Shown here one piece after another: positions 17,324-26,249 of a stretch of DNA of 64,000 nucleotides (its first letter is position 1; every line of letters begins with the position of its first letter). The position numbers were made by a program, and so were the translations under genes. Where the stretch lies: NCBI RefSeq assembly GCF_027497255.1, contig NZ_CP114903.1, positions 5,146,001 to 5,210,000 of the forward strand, read 5' to 3'. The stretch comes from Micromonospora sp. WMMD882 (GTDB lineage: Bacteria > Actinomycetota > Actinomycetes > Mycobacteriales > Micromonosporaceae). The notes under the pieces were generated by a model, which was not told where the DNA came from, searched no databases, and was given only the letters and a program-made list of their open reading frames with translations.

Positions 17324-19296
17324 CACCTCGTCTCGGTGCGCACCCGCGCCTCGGTACGCACCCGCGGGGCCGACGGCTCAGGAGCCCGGCCCGGAGTGGA
17401 TCCCGGCCGGTAGATCACGAAGGACGGGCTCTCCTCGGGTACGTCCGGCTCCGTCCAGGTGGCCGGTTGCCGCCTACGCGGCCGCGGCACGGCTGCCGGA
17501 CGCCCGGTGCGGTCCGGCGGCTCGGTCCCGACGGTGGTCTCGTCCGGTCGTTCGTGACCATCCGGACGTTTCCGGTTCTCCAGTCGCGGCTCGGCCCGCC
17601 GTGCCGGGGCGTGCGCGGGATCCTCCAACCGGGCCTCGGGTCGGAGACGTCCCGGTTCGGCCACCACACCCCGCTTCCGGTCTGCCGGCGACTCCCGGCG
17701 AGCTGTCTCGGACTCCTCGATCCGGGCTGCGGTGCGTACGTCCCGGAAGAGCTTCCGGTGCCAGGACGCCCCGGCCGCCTCGCCGCCTTCCTTTCCGCCG
17801 AGCTGGGTGATCCGGCGGTACGGCCGCAGCAACAACCAGCCGACCACGCCGCAGAGCCACACCAGCACCACCTGGAGCCAGCCGGGAAGTGTGGGAGTGT
17901 TCATGATCAGGTCGACTGCGAAGAGGTAGATCGCTGCCCCGGTGCCGAAGATGGCGATGTTGAACACCGCCGCGACCACGGCGTTGCCGAGGCGGCGAAG
18001 ACCGGCGCTGGCCGGCCGCATCAGGCCGATGGTGCCGAGAATCGGCGCCGCGATCACCGCCCACCGGAAGATCAGGAAGCCGAGCAGCACCAGCAGGGAG
18101 GCGGTCAGGTCGAACATCGCGAAGAGCACTGCAGCGAGGACCCCGATGAAGCCGGCCCCGATTCGGTCCATGTCTCGAATCCCTTGCAGGTACTCGTACG
18201 CTTCCGGATCTTCGGTCTTGATCTGCTCGGCGACCTTCCTCCATTGCTGCTGTTTGGCTTCGATAACGGTCGTCCGGGTGGCTGGGTTGGCTCGGATGGA
18301 CTGAACTTCTCCCCAGGTCAACGAGCGAGAGTCGTAGAGAGCTGGACCGTACTTCTTGGCGGTTTCGCTATCGGCTGAGCCGAGTAGACCGCGCAGCCAG
18401 TTCCGGTACAGCATGGTCTCGGTAACGGTGTCGCTTGCCCTTGTGGCCGGAGGGCGGAGATCTTTGCACTTGTTGGGGTCAGGGTCGATGCATCGCCCAG
18501 GAGCAGGTTCCTTCGACTGAGGTCCAACCGCATCGTGTACGACACCCAGCGTCGTCACCAGCGTTCCATCGGCAATATTGGCAGATTTGACTGGCCATGC
18601 TGCCAGCGCGGTCACTGCGACCATTACGAGCAGTGCCCAACCGGCGGTGGTCATCGCATTGCTCAGATCTGACTGGCGAGATCGCCACAGGAGGTATAGG
18701 CCGACAACGCAGAGGGTGACGATGCCGAAGACGCTGAAAACTTTCTCGTAGACAGCCTTTGTGGCCTGGTCCACCAGTGGGTCGGCCCAGCCCCACATGG
18801 CCTGTGGGCCCCAAGCTCGTTCGCGTAGGGCGTTCGACGCACCAATGATGGCCGTCGCGATCATAAATTCGCCGTTAGCGACGGTAGTGGTGAACTTGTA
18901 GTCAGGGTGGAGGATGCCCGAGGCGCAACCACCGTCTACGTCGTAGGTGGAATAGCCATAGCCGGCATAGCCGTAAAGACTATAACGGCCCGCAACGCCG
19001 CCGGCGGTGTCTGCGCTGGGTGCGCTCGCAAACCAGCCAGCCAAACCAGCATCAGGCGCGCCTGGGGTTGGCGGCGACAAGCATGCGGCTCGCGCGGCGG
19101 TAACGTCCTCCAGCTTGGCGACGCAGGCGCGGAAGTCGGCCTGCCATTCCTGCGTGGTGCATAGCTCCGCCCGCGCCTGGGCCACCGGGGGTGGAGCCGC
19201 CGCCGCTCCGACCGCGGGCCAGACGATCGTGGCCACCGCGAGTACGCCGACGGTGAGGAGGAGTGCCGCGATCCGTGCCGGGGCCCTCGCCACCAT
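17323..19296 (-). CDS. VirB6/TrbL-like polytopic membrane protein
   Basis: A 657-residue protein with a signal-like first helix (residues about 8-35), a Cys-containing exported segment, and at least six further hydrophobic segments. Two are near 185-235. A dense set lies near 375-490, including GFIGVLAAVLFAMFDLTAS and VVLVWLCGVVGWLLL. The C-terminal 160 residues are hydrophilic, Arg/Glu/Pro-rich and probably cytoplasmic. This layout, its size and its place after the VirB4-like gene fit a VirB6/TrbL channel subunit. The middle of the gene (roughly 18125-18990) is clearly less GC-rich than the ends. ATG 19296 begins one base after the upstream stop. Confidence 0.75.
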   Translation of the reverse strand: MVARAPARIAALLLTVGVLAVATIVWPAVGAAAAPPPVAQARAELCTTQEWQADFRACVAKLEDVTAARAACLSPPTPGAPDAGLAGWFASAPSADTAGGVAGRYSLYGYAGYGYSTYDVDGGCASGILHPDYKFTTTVANGEFMIATAIIGASNALRERAWGPQAMWGWADPLVDQATKAVYEKVFSVFGIVTLCVVGLYLLWRSRQSDLSNAMTTAGWALLVMVAVTALAAWPVKSANIADGTLVTTLGVVHDAVGPQSKEPAPGRCIDPDPNKCKDLRPPATRASDTVTETMLYRNWLRGLLGSADSETAKKYGPALYDSRSLTWGEVQSIRANPATRTTVIEAKQQQWRKVAEQIKTEDPEAYEYLQGIRDMDRIGAGFIGVLAAVLFAMFDLTASLLVLLGFLIFRWAVIAAPILGTIGLMRPASAGLRRLGNAVVAAVFNIAIFGTGAAIYLFAVDLIMNTPTLPGWLQVVLVWLCGVVGWLLLRPYRRITQLGGKEGGEAAGASWHRKLFRDVRTAARIEESETARRESPADRKRGVVAEPGRLRPEARLEDPAHAPARRAEPRLENRKRPDGHERPDETTVGTEPPDRTGRPAAVPRPRRRQPATWTEPDVPEESPSFVIYRPGSTPGRAPEPSAPRVRTEARVRTETR

Positions 19297-19297
19297 G

Positions 19298-22200
19298 TCA
19301 CGCCTCCAGGTCCGACAGGATGCTCGGTAGGTTCGCGGCGTTCGGGCTGGCCGCGGGGGTGGTGTCGAGGTGTTCCAGCAGCCCGTCGACGTACGAGACG
19401 TCTACCCGGACCTTCTGCACCCGGCCGTCCACGTCCCGCATGACGAACTCGCGGAACCCGAGTCGGGCGGCGGACGACGCGTCGGCGGCCGACAGGGACG
19501 CCAGGGTCGCCTCGTAGCCGTCGTCGACCGGCACCCGGAGCAGCCGGAGCGCCTCGGAGGCGATCTCGGCGTCCTCGGCGATCCGCCCGACGAAGACGGT
19601 GGAGACGAGGTTCTGTACGTCCAGGCCGAGAATGTCGCGGGGGTTCTGTGAGGCGACCAGCGCGGCGAGGTTCCACTTCCGGGAGTCCCGGGCGAGCCGG
19701 ACCAGGAACGACCGGCCGGAGCGCCAGCCCTCCATGAAGTGCGCCTCGTCGAGGCCGACCAGTTTCCGCGACGACATGGAACCGCCGTAGCAGCGGCGTA
19801 CGGCCAGCCGGTGCGCGGTGTGCAGCATCGGCAGGGCCAGGGACTCCTCAGCGGACCAGTACTCCCGTTCGATCTTGAGGTCGGGCAGTCGTAGCCCGGC
19901 CATGGTGATCACGGTGAGCGCGGCGTCCGCGCCGAGCAGACCCTCCTGCGGCCGGCCGAAGAACAGCAGAGCCAGCGGCATCTCGGCGGTGTCCAGCAGG
20001 AGGTTCGCCAGCTCCCGGCCGGCGTCGTCGTCGAGCTGCCCCAGGCAGGCGACCACGTCGTCCAGGGTGGACGTCTCCTCGGCGGGCACCTGGCGCACGG
20101 CGTGCCGGAACAGGGTGGCGGTGGACGCCTCCCGGGCCACCTGCGGCGGCACCAGCATCATGCAGATGTCCTGTACCAGCATGCGCCGTTCGGCCCGGGC
20201 GTTGGAGACCGCGATCTCGAACTCCCGGTCGCCGGCCGCCCCGCTGGCGAACTCCGTCCGCAGTGGCGTCGGGATCAGCGAGTACGGCGCGAGCGTGCCG
20301 TGCTCGGAGCCGGTCAGGTTCAACACCCGGGAGTACGGTCGCAGCTCGGGCATCTGGCAGAGCCGGGCCAACGGGCCGGACGGGTCGAGCAGGGTCACCT
20401 GGACGCCCCGCCGGGCGGCGAGGTAGCCGAGCGCGCCCAGCAGGGTCGACTTGCCGCCACCGGGCTCGGCGACGAAGACCGCGAGGCCGGAGCGTTCCCG
20501 TACCTCCATCGGGAAGTGCAGGTCGAGGAAGACCGGTCGGCGGCAGGTGCCGGCGGTCCGGCCGATCAGGTCACCACGCCGGTCACCGACCGTGGAGGCG
20601 GCCTGTGGCAGGGCGGCGGCGAGCAGGTTGACAGGCATCCGGCGGACGTAGCCGGTGTTGGCGATGGGTTCGCCGGGGATGAACTCCCGGGCCAGCCAGT
20701 CCTGGTTCTTGGGGTGCTGCAACGAGATGCGTAGCTCCCGGGAGTAGAGCTGGATCAGCCGGCGGGCCCGTTCCAGGCACTCCTCCCGGGTCCGGCCACC
20801 GACGGCGATCCGGTGCCAGCCGTGCGCGCGCGCCGAGTCGACCGGCAGCCCGGTAGTCATCTCGTCACCGATCACCAGCGCCCGCTTGGCGAGCCGTTCC
20901 AGCTCGGGCGGGGCGTCGATGCCGTGCTCGGCGTAGTCGAGCTGCTGTGAGCGGATCATCCGTAGCCGGTGCTCCAGGTTACGGAAGGAGTCACCGGAGC
21001 CGAGGATGTCGACCCGGGTGGAGATCTCCATCGGCCAGGGCAGTCGTTCGTGGAAGTGCAGCCACGGCTCGTGCTTCTCGGGGATCTCCAGCGGCTCCAT
21101 CCGGCCCACGGCGAGCACGGCGACGTGCCGTTCCTCGCCGGTCATCCGGTTGACCAGCTTGACCGTGGAGCCGTACGGGGTGCGGTACCGCTCGACCTGC
21201 TCGGTGAGGGCGAGCAGGTCGCCGCGTTCCCAGTGCCCGTTGGTGACCGGGGAGAGCTGCCCGGGCGGCGCCATGCAGAGCGCGACCGAGCGGTAGAGCA
21301 GCCATTCCAGCTCACCGGAGGTGACCCGGCGACCGCGCATGCCGAACGCGGCGAGCACCTCGTCGAACTGCTCGACCGTCCGACCGAGCTTGCGCCGTTC
21401 GCCGTCGGCGGTGCCCCGCCCGAAGGCGCGCAGCAGCCGTTCGGTCAGGGAGTCGCCGAGCGACCGCCGGGCGAAGGTGACCCCGAGGTAGGTCTGCCCT
21501 TCGGCGTGGTTCACCGAGAGCAGGTGCCGTTGGGCGGCGACGAGGTGGTCGCTCCATCCGGCGGTGCCCGGCACGTCGGGCAGCGGGCTCGGGGTGTACG
21601 AGTCGATGGTGCGCGCCCACTCGTCGGCGGGGAACGGCCGGGTGGTGCGGCGCAGGTGCAGCCGGAAGCCGGCGAGGCCGGCGTACTGCTCGGAGATCGC
21701 GGAGAGCAGCGCCTCGCGTTCGGCGTCCGGGCGGAAGGCCCAGCGCACCTCGGGGAGCCAGTACCAGGCGGTGACCGTGTTGGGGGTGAAGGTGAGGTGC
21801 CCGGCGATCTCGGTGATGGCCAGTTCGACGGACGGGTCCCGGTCGCCGAACTTGATCTTCGGTGGCCGGATCCGGGTGGGCTGGGTGGGCTTGGCGGATC
21901 GCTCCCGCCTGCCGTCGGTCGAGCGTTGCCGGGGCGGCACCCGCCGGCGCGTCGCCGGCTCGGGTTCTTCCCCGTCGTCGTGGTGGGTCGGCGGGGGCGG
22001 GGTGGGCTCGACCGGTGGTCGGGCGTACGGCAGCCGTTCGCCGACCTGTTCCGGCACCCGTGGCGGTGCGGCGGCCTCCGGGTCGGCCAACGCGGCGGGA
22101 CCGGCCGACCAGGCCTGCGCCGCCGGTTCACCGACCGGGGCCGGAGCCGGGGCCGACGCCGGGGGCGGGGCCGGAGCCGAGGCCGGGGGCGGGGTCGAGG

Positions 22201-22804
22201 CCGGGGCGATGACCGCGGGGGGAAGGGGTGAGGCCGGCGGGCGGGGCGCCGGGGCGCCCGGCGAGGGCCGGGTGGGCGCCGGCTCGACACCCGGAGCAGA
22301 CCGGCCCAGGGGTGGCTCGGCGGGGCGGTCGGCGCCCGGCCCGGGGCCGGGTCGGGCCGGGGCCGGGTGGGGGCGGACGGGGGTCGGCTCGGTGACCGGG
22401 CCGGACCGGGAGGCCGTCGGCTCCACGGGGGCCGGCGCCGGCTGGTGCGGGATCGGCAGCGGGTCACGCCCGGGTCGGCGCAGGGGCGCGATCGGCTGCC
22501 GGTTGCCGCCCGGCCGGGTGCCGCCGAAGAGGTCGAGGAAGGGGGAGTCGATGTCCGGGCTGTCCGGCGCAGTGGCCGGCGTGGTCGGCTCTGGGCCGGC
22601 CGGGGCGGGGCGGCCCCGGGCCGGTCGGGGCGCCTGGAAGACGCCGACCCCGCCGTGCCCGGGCGAGGTGACCAGCGCCGGGTCGAGGCTCATCTCGTCA
22701 CCCGGCCCCGGGTCGGGGTAGTCGAACGAGCGCGCACGGTGACCGCGCGGGGCGGCGTGCTGCCCTGCCGGGTGCGAAGGCCCCGGCGTCGCTGCGCGGC
22801 TCAT
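19298..22804 (-). CDS. VirB4/TraC-like type IV secretion ATPase
   Basis: A 1,168-residue protein. The first ~310 residues are Pro/Ala/Arg-rich and disordered. The rest is a VirB4-type core ending in a RecA-like motor with Walker A at about residues 779-788 (AEPGGGKSTL) and Walker B LVGLDEAHF near residue 1019, followed by the VirB4/TraC-like stretch LVRLARDSRKWNLAALVASQ. Unlike the FtsK-like neighbour, the ATP site is intact, so this is the likely energy source of the machine. It acts at the inner face of the membrane with VirB3- and VirB6-type partners. ATG 22804 overlaps the stop of an 18-codon ORF. Confidence 0.85.
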   Translation of the reverse strand: MSRAATPGPSHPAGQHAAPRGHRARSFDYPDPGPGDEMSLDPALVTSPGHGGVGVFQAPRPARGRPAPAGPEPTTPATAPDSPDIDSPFLDLFGGTRPGGNRQPIAPLRRPGRDPLPIPHQPAPAPVEPTASRSGPVTEPTPVRPHPAPARPGPGPGADRPAEPPLGRSAPGVEPAPTRPSPGAPAPRPPASPLPPAVIAPASTPPPASAPAPPPASAPAPAPVGEPAAQAWSAGPAALADPEAAAPPRVPEQVGERLPYARPPVEPTPPPPTHHDDGEEPEPATRRRVPPRQRSTDGRRERSAKPTQPTRIRPPKIKFGDRDPSVELAITEIAGHLTFTPNTVTAWYWLPEVRWAFRPDAEREALLSAISEQYAGLAGFRLHLRRTTRPFPADEWARTIDSYTPSPLPDVPGTAGWSDHLVAAQRHLLSVNHAEGQTYLGVTFARRSLGDSLTERLLRAFGRGTADGERRKLGRTVEQFDEVLAAFGMRGRRVTSGELEWLLYRSVALCMAPPGQLSPVTNGHWERGDLLALTEQVERYRTPYGSTVKLVNRMTGEERHVAVLAVGRMEPLEIPEKHEPWLHFHERLPWPMEISTRVDILGSGDSFRNLEHRLRMIRSQQLDYAEHGIDAPPELERLAKRALVIGDEMTTGLPVDSARAHGWHRIAVGGRTREECLERARRLIQLYSRELRISLQHPKNQDWLAREFIPGEPIANTGYVRRMPVNLLAAALPQAASTVGDRRGDLIGRTAGTCRRPVFLDLHFPMEVRERSGLAVFVAEPGGGKSTLLGALGYLAARRGVQVTLLDPSGPLARLCQMPELRPYSRVLNLTGSEHGTLAPYSLIPTPLRTEFASGAAGDREFEIAVSNARAERRMLVQDICMMLVPPQVAREASTATLFRHAVRQVPAEETSTLDDVVACLGQLDDDAGRELANLLLDTAEMPLALLFFGRPQEGLLGADAALTVITMAGLRLPDLKIEREYWSAEESLALPMLHTAHRLAVRRCYGGSMSSRKLVGLDEAHFMEGWRSGRSFLVRLARDSRKWNLAALVASQNPRDILGLDVQNLVSTVFVGRIAEDAEIASEALRLLRVPVDDGYEATLASLSAADASSAARLGFREFVMRDVDGRVQKVRVDVSYVDGLLEHLDTTPAASPNAANLPSILSDLEA

Positions 22805-22857
22805 GCGATCGCCTCACCCGGATCACTCGACCGTTCGATCGGCGTACGACCGGTCAT
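22801..22857 (-). CDS. 18-codon bridging ORF between VirB3-like and VirB4-like genes
   Basis: An ATG at 22857 overlaps the stop of the VirB3-like gene (ATGA), and the TGA at 22803-22801 overlaps the VirB4-like ATG (ATGA). The peptide would be MTGRTPIERSSDPGEAIA. It may be a real micropeptide or only a coupling device that carries ribosomes across the gap. No similarity is recognised. Confidence 0.4.
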   Translation of the reverse strand: MTGRTPIERSSDPGEAIA

Positions 22858-23216
22858 GCCAGCTCCTCCCGGATCCTGATCCGGCTGCCGACCAGACGTG
22901 GGTCGCGGAACTCGGCGGCCGGCTCCCGGGTCCGTCGCCAGTCGGTCAGCGCGGTGCGGATCACCATGCGCGCCGGCCGGTCCGGGTCGACGTACCGGAA
23001 GATGAACGAGGTCGTCACGATGGCGAGCGCGATCTCCCAGGCCGGAAAGAGCTCGACCTGCAGCGTGAACAACCAGTGGATGAACATGTAGAGGGGGACG
23101 AGCAGGATGAACAGGCCGTACTGCGCGTACGGCAGGTGAACGGGAAGGGTGTATCCCGGCGGGCCGAGGTAGACCAGGCGGGCCCGGTAGATGTCGTCGT
23201 CGGTGCGCAGCCGCAT
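22854..23216 (-). CDS. VirB3/PrgI-like small membrane protein
   Basis: A 120-residue protein with a short polar N-terminus, two adjacent hydrophobic segments at residues about 30-70 (YGLFILLVPLYMFIHWLFTL and AWEIALAIVTTSFIFRYV) and a basic cytoplasmic tail. A two-helix protein encoded just before VirB4 is the hallmark position of VirB3 (PrgI in actinobacterial and Gram-positive systems). ATG 23216 has a GGTAGAG-like ribosome site and lies 11 bp after the pilin-like gene. Confidence 0.7.
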   Translation of the reverse strand: MRLRTDDDIYRARLVYLGPPGYTLPVHLPYAQYGLFILLVPLYMFIHWLFTLQVELFPAWEIALAIVTTSFIFRYVDPDRPARMVIRTALTDWRRTREPAAEFRDPRLVGSRIRIREELA

Positions 23217-23227
23217 CTCTACCGGGC

Positions 23228-23542
23228 CTATTCGAAGATCAGGTCGATCAGGTAGTCACCGACGAAGAAGAGCGTGGCGGCTCCGGCGATGAAGGCCAAC
23301 CCGATGATCGCGATGGCCGAGCTGGTCAGCACCTTCGACACCTCGCCGCGACTGGCCCGGCCGATGAAGATGACGCCGAGCACGGCGAGGAGGATCGGTG
23401 CGATCTTGCTGGCGAAGAAGGTGACGACACCGTCGGTGTCGATCCCCTTGGGGGCCGGCTCGGCGAGCGGGGTCGACGCCAGGGCGTGGAGCAGCGTGCC
23501 GACACCTGTCGACACCGTCTCCACGAGCGCTGTGGCGATCAC
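23228..23542 (-). CDS. VirB2-like pilin or small two-helix membrane protein
   Basis: A 104-residue protein and the first gene of the leftward secretion operon. It has two hydrophobic helices separated by a short basic loop (GRASRGEVSK): VVTFFASKIAPILLAVLGVIFI near residues 38-60 and SAIAIIGLAFIAGAATLFFVG near 74-95. This two-helix, short-loop layout matches VirB2/TrbC pilins. The GTG start at 23542 was chosen because GGGGAGG lies 5 bases upstream; the longer open frame is not coding-like. No classical signal peptidase site is obvious. Confidence 0.65.
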   Translation of the reverse strand: MIATALVETVSTGVGTLLHALASTPLAEPAPKGIDTDGVVTFFASKIAPILLAVLGVIFIGRASRGEVSKVLTSSAIAIIGLAFIAGAATLFFVGDYLIDLIFE

Positions 23543-23889
23543 TTGAACCTCCCCATGACGCGGCCGGCGGAGCCGCGGCGTTACGTGAGTGAACCTGACG
23601 GGAATGCTGCTCGACGCGTCGTCACTGACGCTGCGTCGCCCCGAACGCCACCCAAGGTGGCGGATTGTGGGCTTTTCCTCCCGCTTTGGCCCCCCTTCGA
23701 GCTCCGACGGTCTCGGTGCCGAAGCAATTCCAAAGCGTACGGGCCGCCCCCCTCTGGAACAAGCGGCGAGGGGTATGCCCGTTTCCGCCCCGGCGTCCGA
23801 TCGTACACGTGTTCCAATACGCACGTCAGGGCCGTGCCGGTCGCCCCCGGGCCGACCCGGGCCGACGCCCCGACGGGTACGGTGCACCG
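23543..23889. promoter_or_regulatory. Divergent control region between the secretion operon and folP
   Basis: This 347-bp gap has no gene. It must hold the promoters of both the leftward secretion operon and the rightward fol operon. It contains an operator-like inverted repeat, CGCCACC-CAA-GGTGGCG, at 23646-23662. It is less GC-rich than the flanking genes in places (around 23660-23745). No confident -35/-10 pair could be assigned. Confidence 0.5.
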
Positions 23890-24807
23890 GTGACCGACCT
23901 GGTAGGCGCGGACGACCCCGTGGTGATGGGCGTCCTCAACGTCACGCCCGACTCGTTCTCCGACGGCGGCCGGTACGCGGACCTGGCCGCCGCGGTCCGG
24001 CACGGCACGCGGCTGCACGCCAGCGGGGCGCACCTGGTCGACGTGGGCGGTGAGTCCACCCGGCCCGGCGCGGACCGGGTCGACGCCGACACCGAGGCGG
24101 CCCGGGTGCTGCCGGTGGTCCGGGAGCTCACCGCCGCCGGAGTGCCGGTCAGTATCGACACCACCCGGGCCCGGGTCGCCGAGGCGGCGCTGGACGCCGG
24201 CGCCGCGGTGGTCAACGACGTCTCCGGTGGCCTGGCCGACCCGGACATGGCCCGGGTGGTCCGGGACGCCGGCCGCCCCTGGGTGCTGATGCACTGGCGT
24301 GGCCACTCCCGGGGCATGCGCGACCTGGCGACGTACGGCGACGTGGTGACCGACGTACGGACCGAGCTGGCCCGGCGGATCGACGACGCGCTCGCGGCCG
24401 GGGTGGCGGCCGACCGGATCGTCGTCGACCCCGGTCTGGGCTTCGCGAAGACCGCCGACCACAACTGGGAGCTCACCCGGCGGCTGCCCGAGCTGCTGAG
24501 CCTCGGCTTCCCGCTGCTGTTCGCCGCGAGCCGCAAGTCGTACCTGGGACGGCTGCTCGCCGGCCCGGACGGCGAGCCGCGCCCCACCGACGGACGGGAG
24601 GCGGCCACCATCGCCACCAGCCTGCTCGCCGTGGCGGCCGGGGCCTGGGGGGTACGGGTGCACGACGTGCGGGGCACCGTCGACGCGCTCGCGGTCTGGC
24701 GGGCCAGCGGCCGGCCCCGCCTCGCGGGCCGACCGACCTTGGCCGGGTTTCCGGCCGACGCGGCACGGGGTCCGGCGCGGCCGGACCGGATCGGGGAACG
24801 GGCATGA
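23890..24807 (+). CDS. folP: Dihydropteroate synthase
   Basis: Condenses 6-hydroxymethyl-7,8-dihydropterin pyrophosphate with p-aminobenzoate to give dihydropteroate; it is the sulfonamide target. The 305-residue TIM-barrel protein shows the pterin-site motif VMGVLNVTPDSFSDGG at its N-terminus, the DVGGESTRPGA loop near residue 51, and the GASRK-type region (FAASRKSYLG). The start is GTG 23890; other open codons upstream lack similarity. The stop overlaps folB (ATGA), starting a tightly coupled folP-folB-folK operon. Confidence 0.96.
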   Translation: MTDLVGADDPVVMGVLNVTPDSFSDGGRYADLAAAVRHGTRLHASGAHLVDVGGESTRPGADRVDADTEAARVLPVVRELTAAGVPVSIDTTRARVAEAALDAGAAVVNDVSGGLADPDMARVVRDAGRPWVLMHWRGHSRGMRDLATYGDVVTDVRTELARRIDDALAAGVAADRIVVDPGLGFAKTADHNWELTRRLPELLSLGFPLLFAASRKSYLGRLLAGPDGEPRPTDGREAATIATSLLAVAAGAWGVRVHDVRGTVDALAVWRASGRPRLAGRPTLAGFPADAARGPARPDRIGERA

Positions 24808-25169
24808 GCGACCGGATCGTCCTCACCGGACTGCGGGCCCGGGGCCGGCACGGCGTCTACGACTTCGAACGCGAGCAGGGTCAGGATTTCGTGGTCGACG
24901 TGGCCCTCGACCTGGATCTCGCGCCCGCGGCGCGTTCGGACGAGGTGACCGACACCGTCCACTACGGCGAGCTCGCCGACCGGCTGGTGGCGGTGGTGAC
25001 CGGCGAGCCGGTCAACCTGATCGAGACGCTCGCGGACCGGCTGCTCGACGTGTGCCTGGTCGACCCGCGGGTGACCGCGGCCACGGTGACCGTGCACAAG
25101 CCCGAGGCGCCCGTCCCGCACGCCTTCACCGACGTGGCGGTGACCATGACCCGGACGCGTGCCCGGTGA
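24804..25169 (+). CDS. folB: Dihydroneopterin aldolase
   Basis: Converts 7,8-dihydroneopterin to 6-hydroxymethyl-7,8-dihydropterin and glycolaldehyde. The 121-residue protein has the family signature GLRARGRHGVYDFER near its N-terminus, NLIETLADRL, and the C-terminal VHKPEAPVP motif with the catalytic Lys. It is coupled to folP by ATGA and to folK by GTGA overlaps. Confidence 0.95.
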   Translation: MSDRIVLTGLRARGRHGVYDFEREQGQDFVVDVALDLDLAPAARSDEVTDTVHYGELADRLVAVVTGEPVNLIETLADRLLDVCLVDPRVTAATVTVHKPEAPVPHAFTDVAVTMTRTRAR

Positions 25170-25693
25170 CCCGGGCCGTGCTCTCGCTGGGCAGCAACCT
25201 CGGCGACCGGCTGGCCCACCTGCGTACCGCGGTCGAGGAGCTCGGCGATCTGGTCCGGGTGGTCTCCGGGGTGTACGAGACGCCCCCGTGGGGCGACGCC
25301 GACCAGCCGACGTACCTGAACGCGGCGCTGCTGGCCGAGGACCCGACCGGGACCGCCCGGGACTGGCTCGACCGGGCCCGCGCGGCCGAGCGGGCGGCGG
25401 GCCGTACCCGGGATCCGGGGCGGCGCTTCGGCCCGCGGACGCTCGACGTGGACGTGGTGGCGGTCTGGGCCGACGACGGCACGCCGGTGCTCAGTGACGA
25501 TCCCGAGCTCACCCTGCCGCACCCCCGGGCCCACCTGCGGGCCTTCGTGCTGCGGCCGTGGATCGACATCCAGCCGTACGGGCGACTGCCGGGGCACGGT
25601 TGGCTGACCGACCTGCTGACCGCCGACCCGGTCGCCGGGGACGCCCTGGAACTGCGTGCCCGACCGGATCTGACGTTAGAGTCGACGTCATGA
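25166..25693 (+). CDS. folK: 2-amino-4-hydroxy-6-hydroxymethyldihydropteridine pyrophosphokinase
   Basis: Transfers pyrophosphate from ATP to 6-hydroxymethyl-7,8-dihydropterin, making the FolP substrate. The 175-residue protein begins with the diagnostic LSLGSNLGDR and contains the FGPRTLDVDVV metal/ATP motif and LPHPRAHLRAFVL. GTG 25166 overlaps the folB stop. Note that the FolP substrate is made by the last gene of the three. Confidence 0.95.
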   Translation: MTRAVLSLGSNLGDRLAHLRTAVEELGDLVRVVSGVYETPPWGDADQPTYLNAALLAEDPTGTARDWLDRARAAERAAGRTRDPGRRFGPRTLDVDVVAVWADDGTPVLSDDPELTLPHPRAHLRAFVLRPWIDIQPYGRLPGHGWLTDLLTADPVAGDALELRARPDLTLESTS

Positions 25694-25712
25694 CCCATCG
25701 GAGCCGGGTGGC

Positions 25713-26249
25713 ATGAGCCCGCCGCAGTCCCCGTCGCCCCGCGGTCCGGGGCCCGACCGTGACCGGATGGGCCCGACCCGCCCCGCCTCGCTGGTGGTGG
25801 CCGGGCTCGCCGCGGCCGCTCTGGCCTGGCTGCTGATCAGCTTCCTCTACCAGTCGATGCCGGCGCTGCCCTGGCTGCCGGTGGTCACCCTGGCCGGTCT
25901 GGCCGTCATCGAGGCGTACGCGGCGGTCAACACCAAGGGCCGGATCGAGCGCAGGCCCGGCCGGGATCCGGTGAACCCGCTGGTGGTGGCCCGGTTCGTG
26001 GTCCTGGCCAAGGCGTCCGCCCTGGCCGGGGCGATCTTCGCCGGGTTCTACGCCGGGGTGGCCGGCTGGCTGTTCGTGGAGCGCACCACCCGGGCGGCGG
26101 TCGCCGACCGGGTTCCCGCGCTCGGCGGTTTGGCCGCCTCGTTGACGCTGGTGGCGGCGGCTCTCTGGCTGGAACGGTCCTGCCGGGTGCCGAAACGGCC
26201 CGAGGACGAACGGGAGTCCGACGACCGGGACGACCCCCGAAGCTATTGA
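25713..26249 (+). CDS. DUF3180-family membrane protein
   Basis: A 178-residue integral membrane protein with four hydrophobic segments (residues about 18-40, 46-66, 85-108 and 118-140) and a charged Asp/Arg/Glu-rich tail. Its place directly after folK is characteristic of the actinobacterial DUF3180 family. The function is unknown; it is usually co-transcribed with the fol genes, and the ATG is 19 bp after the folK stop. Confidence 0.85.
   Translation: MSPPQSPSPRGPGPDRDRMGPTRPASLVVAGLAAAALAWLLISFLYQSMPALPWLPVVTLAGLAVIEAYAAVNTKGRIERRPGRDPVNPLVVARFVVLAKASALAGAIFAGFYAGVAGWLFVERTTRAAVADRVPALGGLAASLTLVAAALWLERSCRVPKRPEDERESDDRDDPRSY

Noticed and set aside
9974..23542. An integrative conjugative element
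   Set aside because: No integrase, relaxase, excisionase, tRNA target or flanking direct repeats were seen. The locus ends flush against folE and near folP.
23543..23889. Extended starts for folP or the pilin-like gene through the gap
   Set aside because: Both frames are open, but the added residues lack family similarity. Good ribosome sites or family starts occur at 23890 (+) and 23542 (-).
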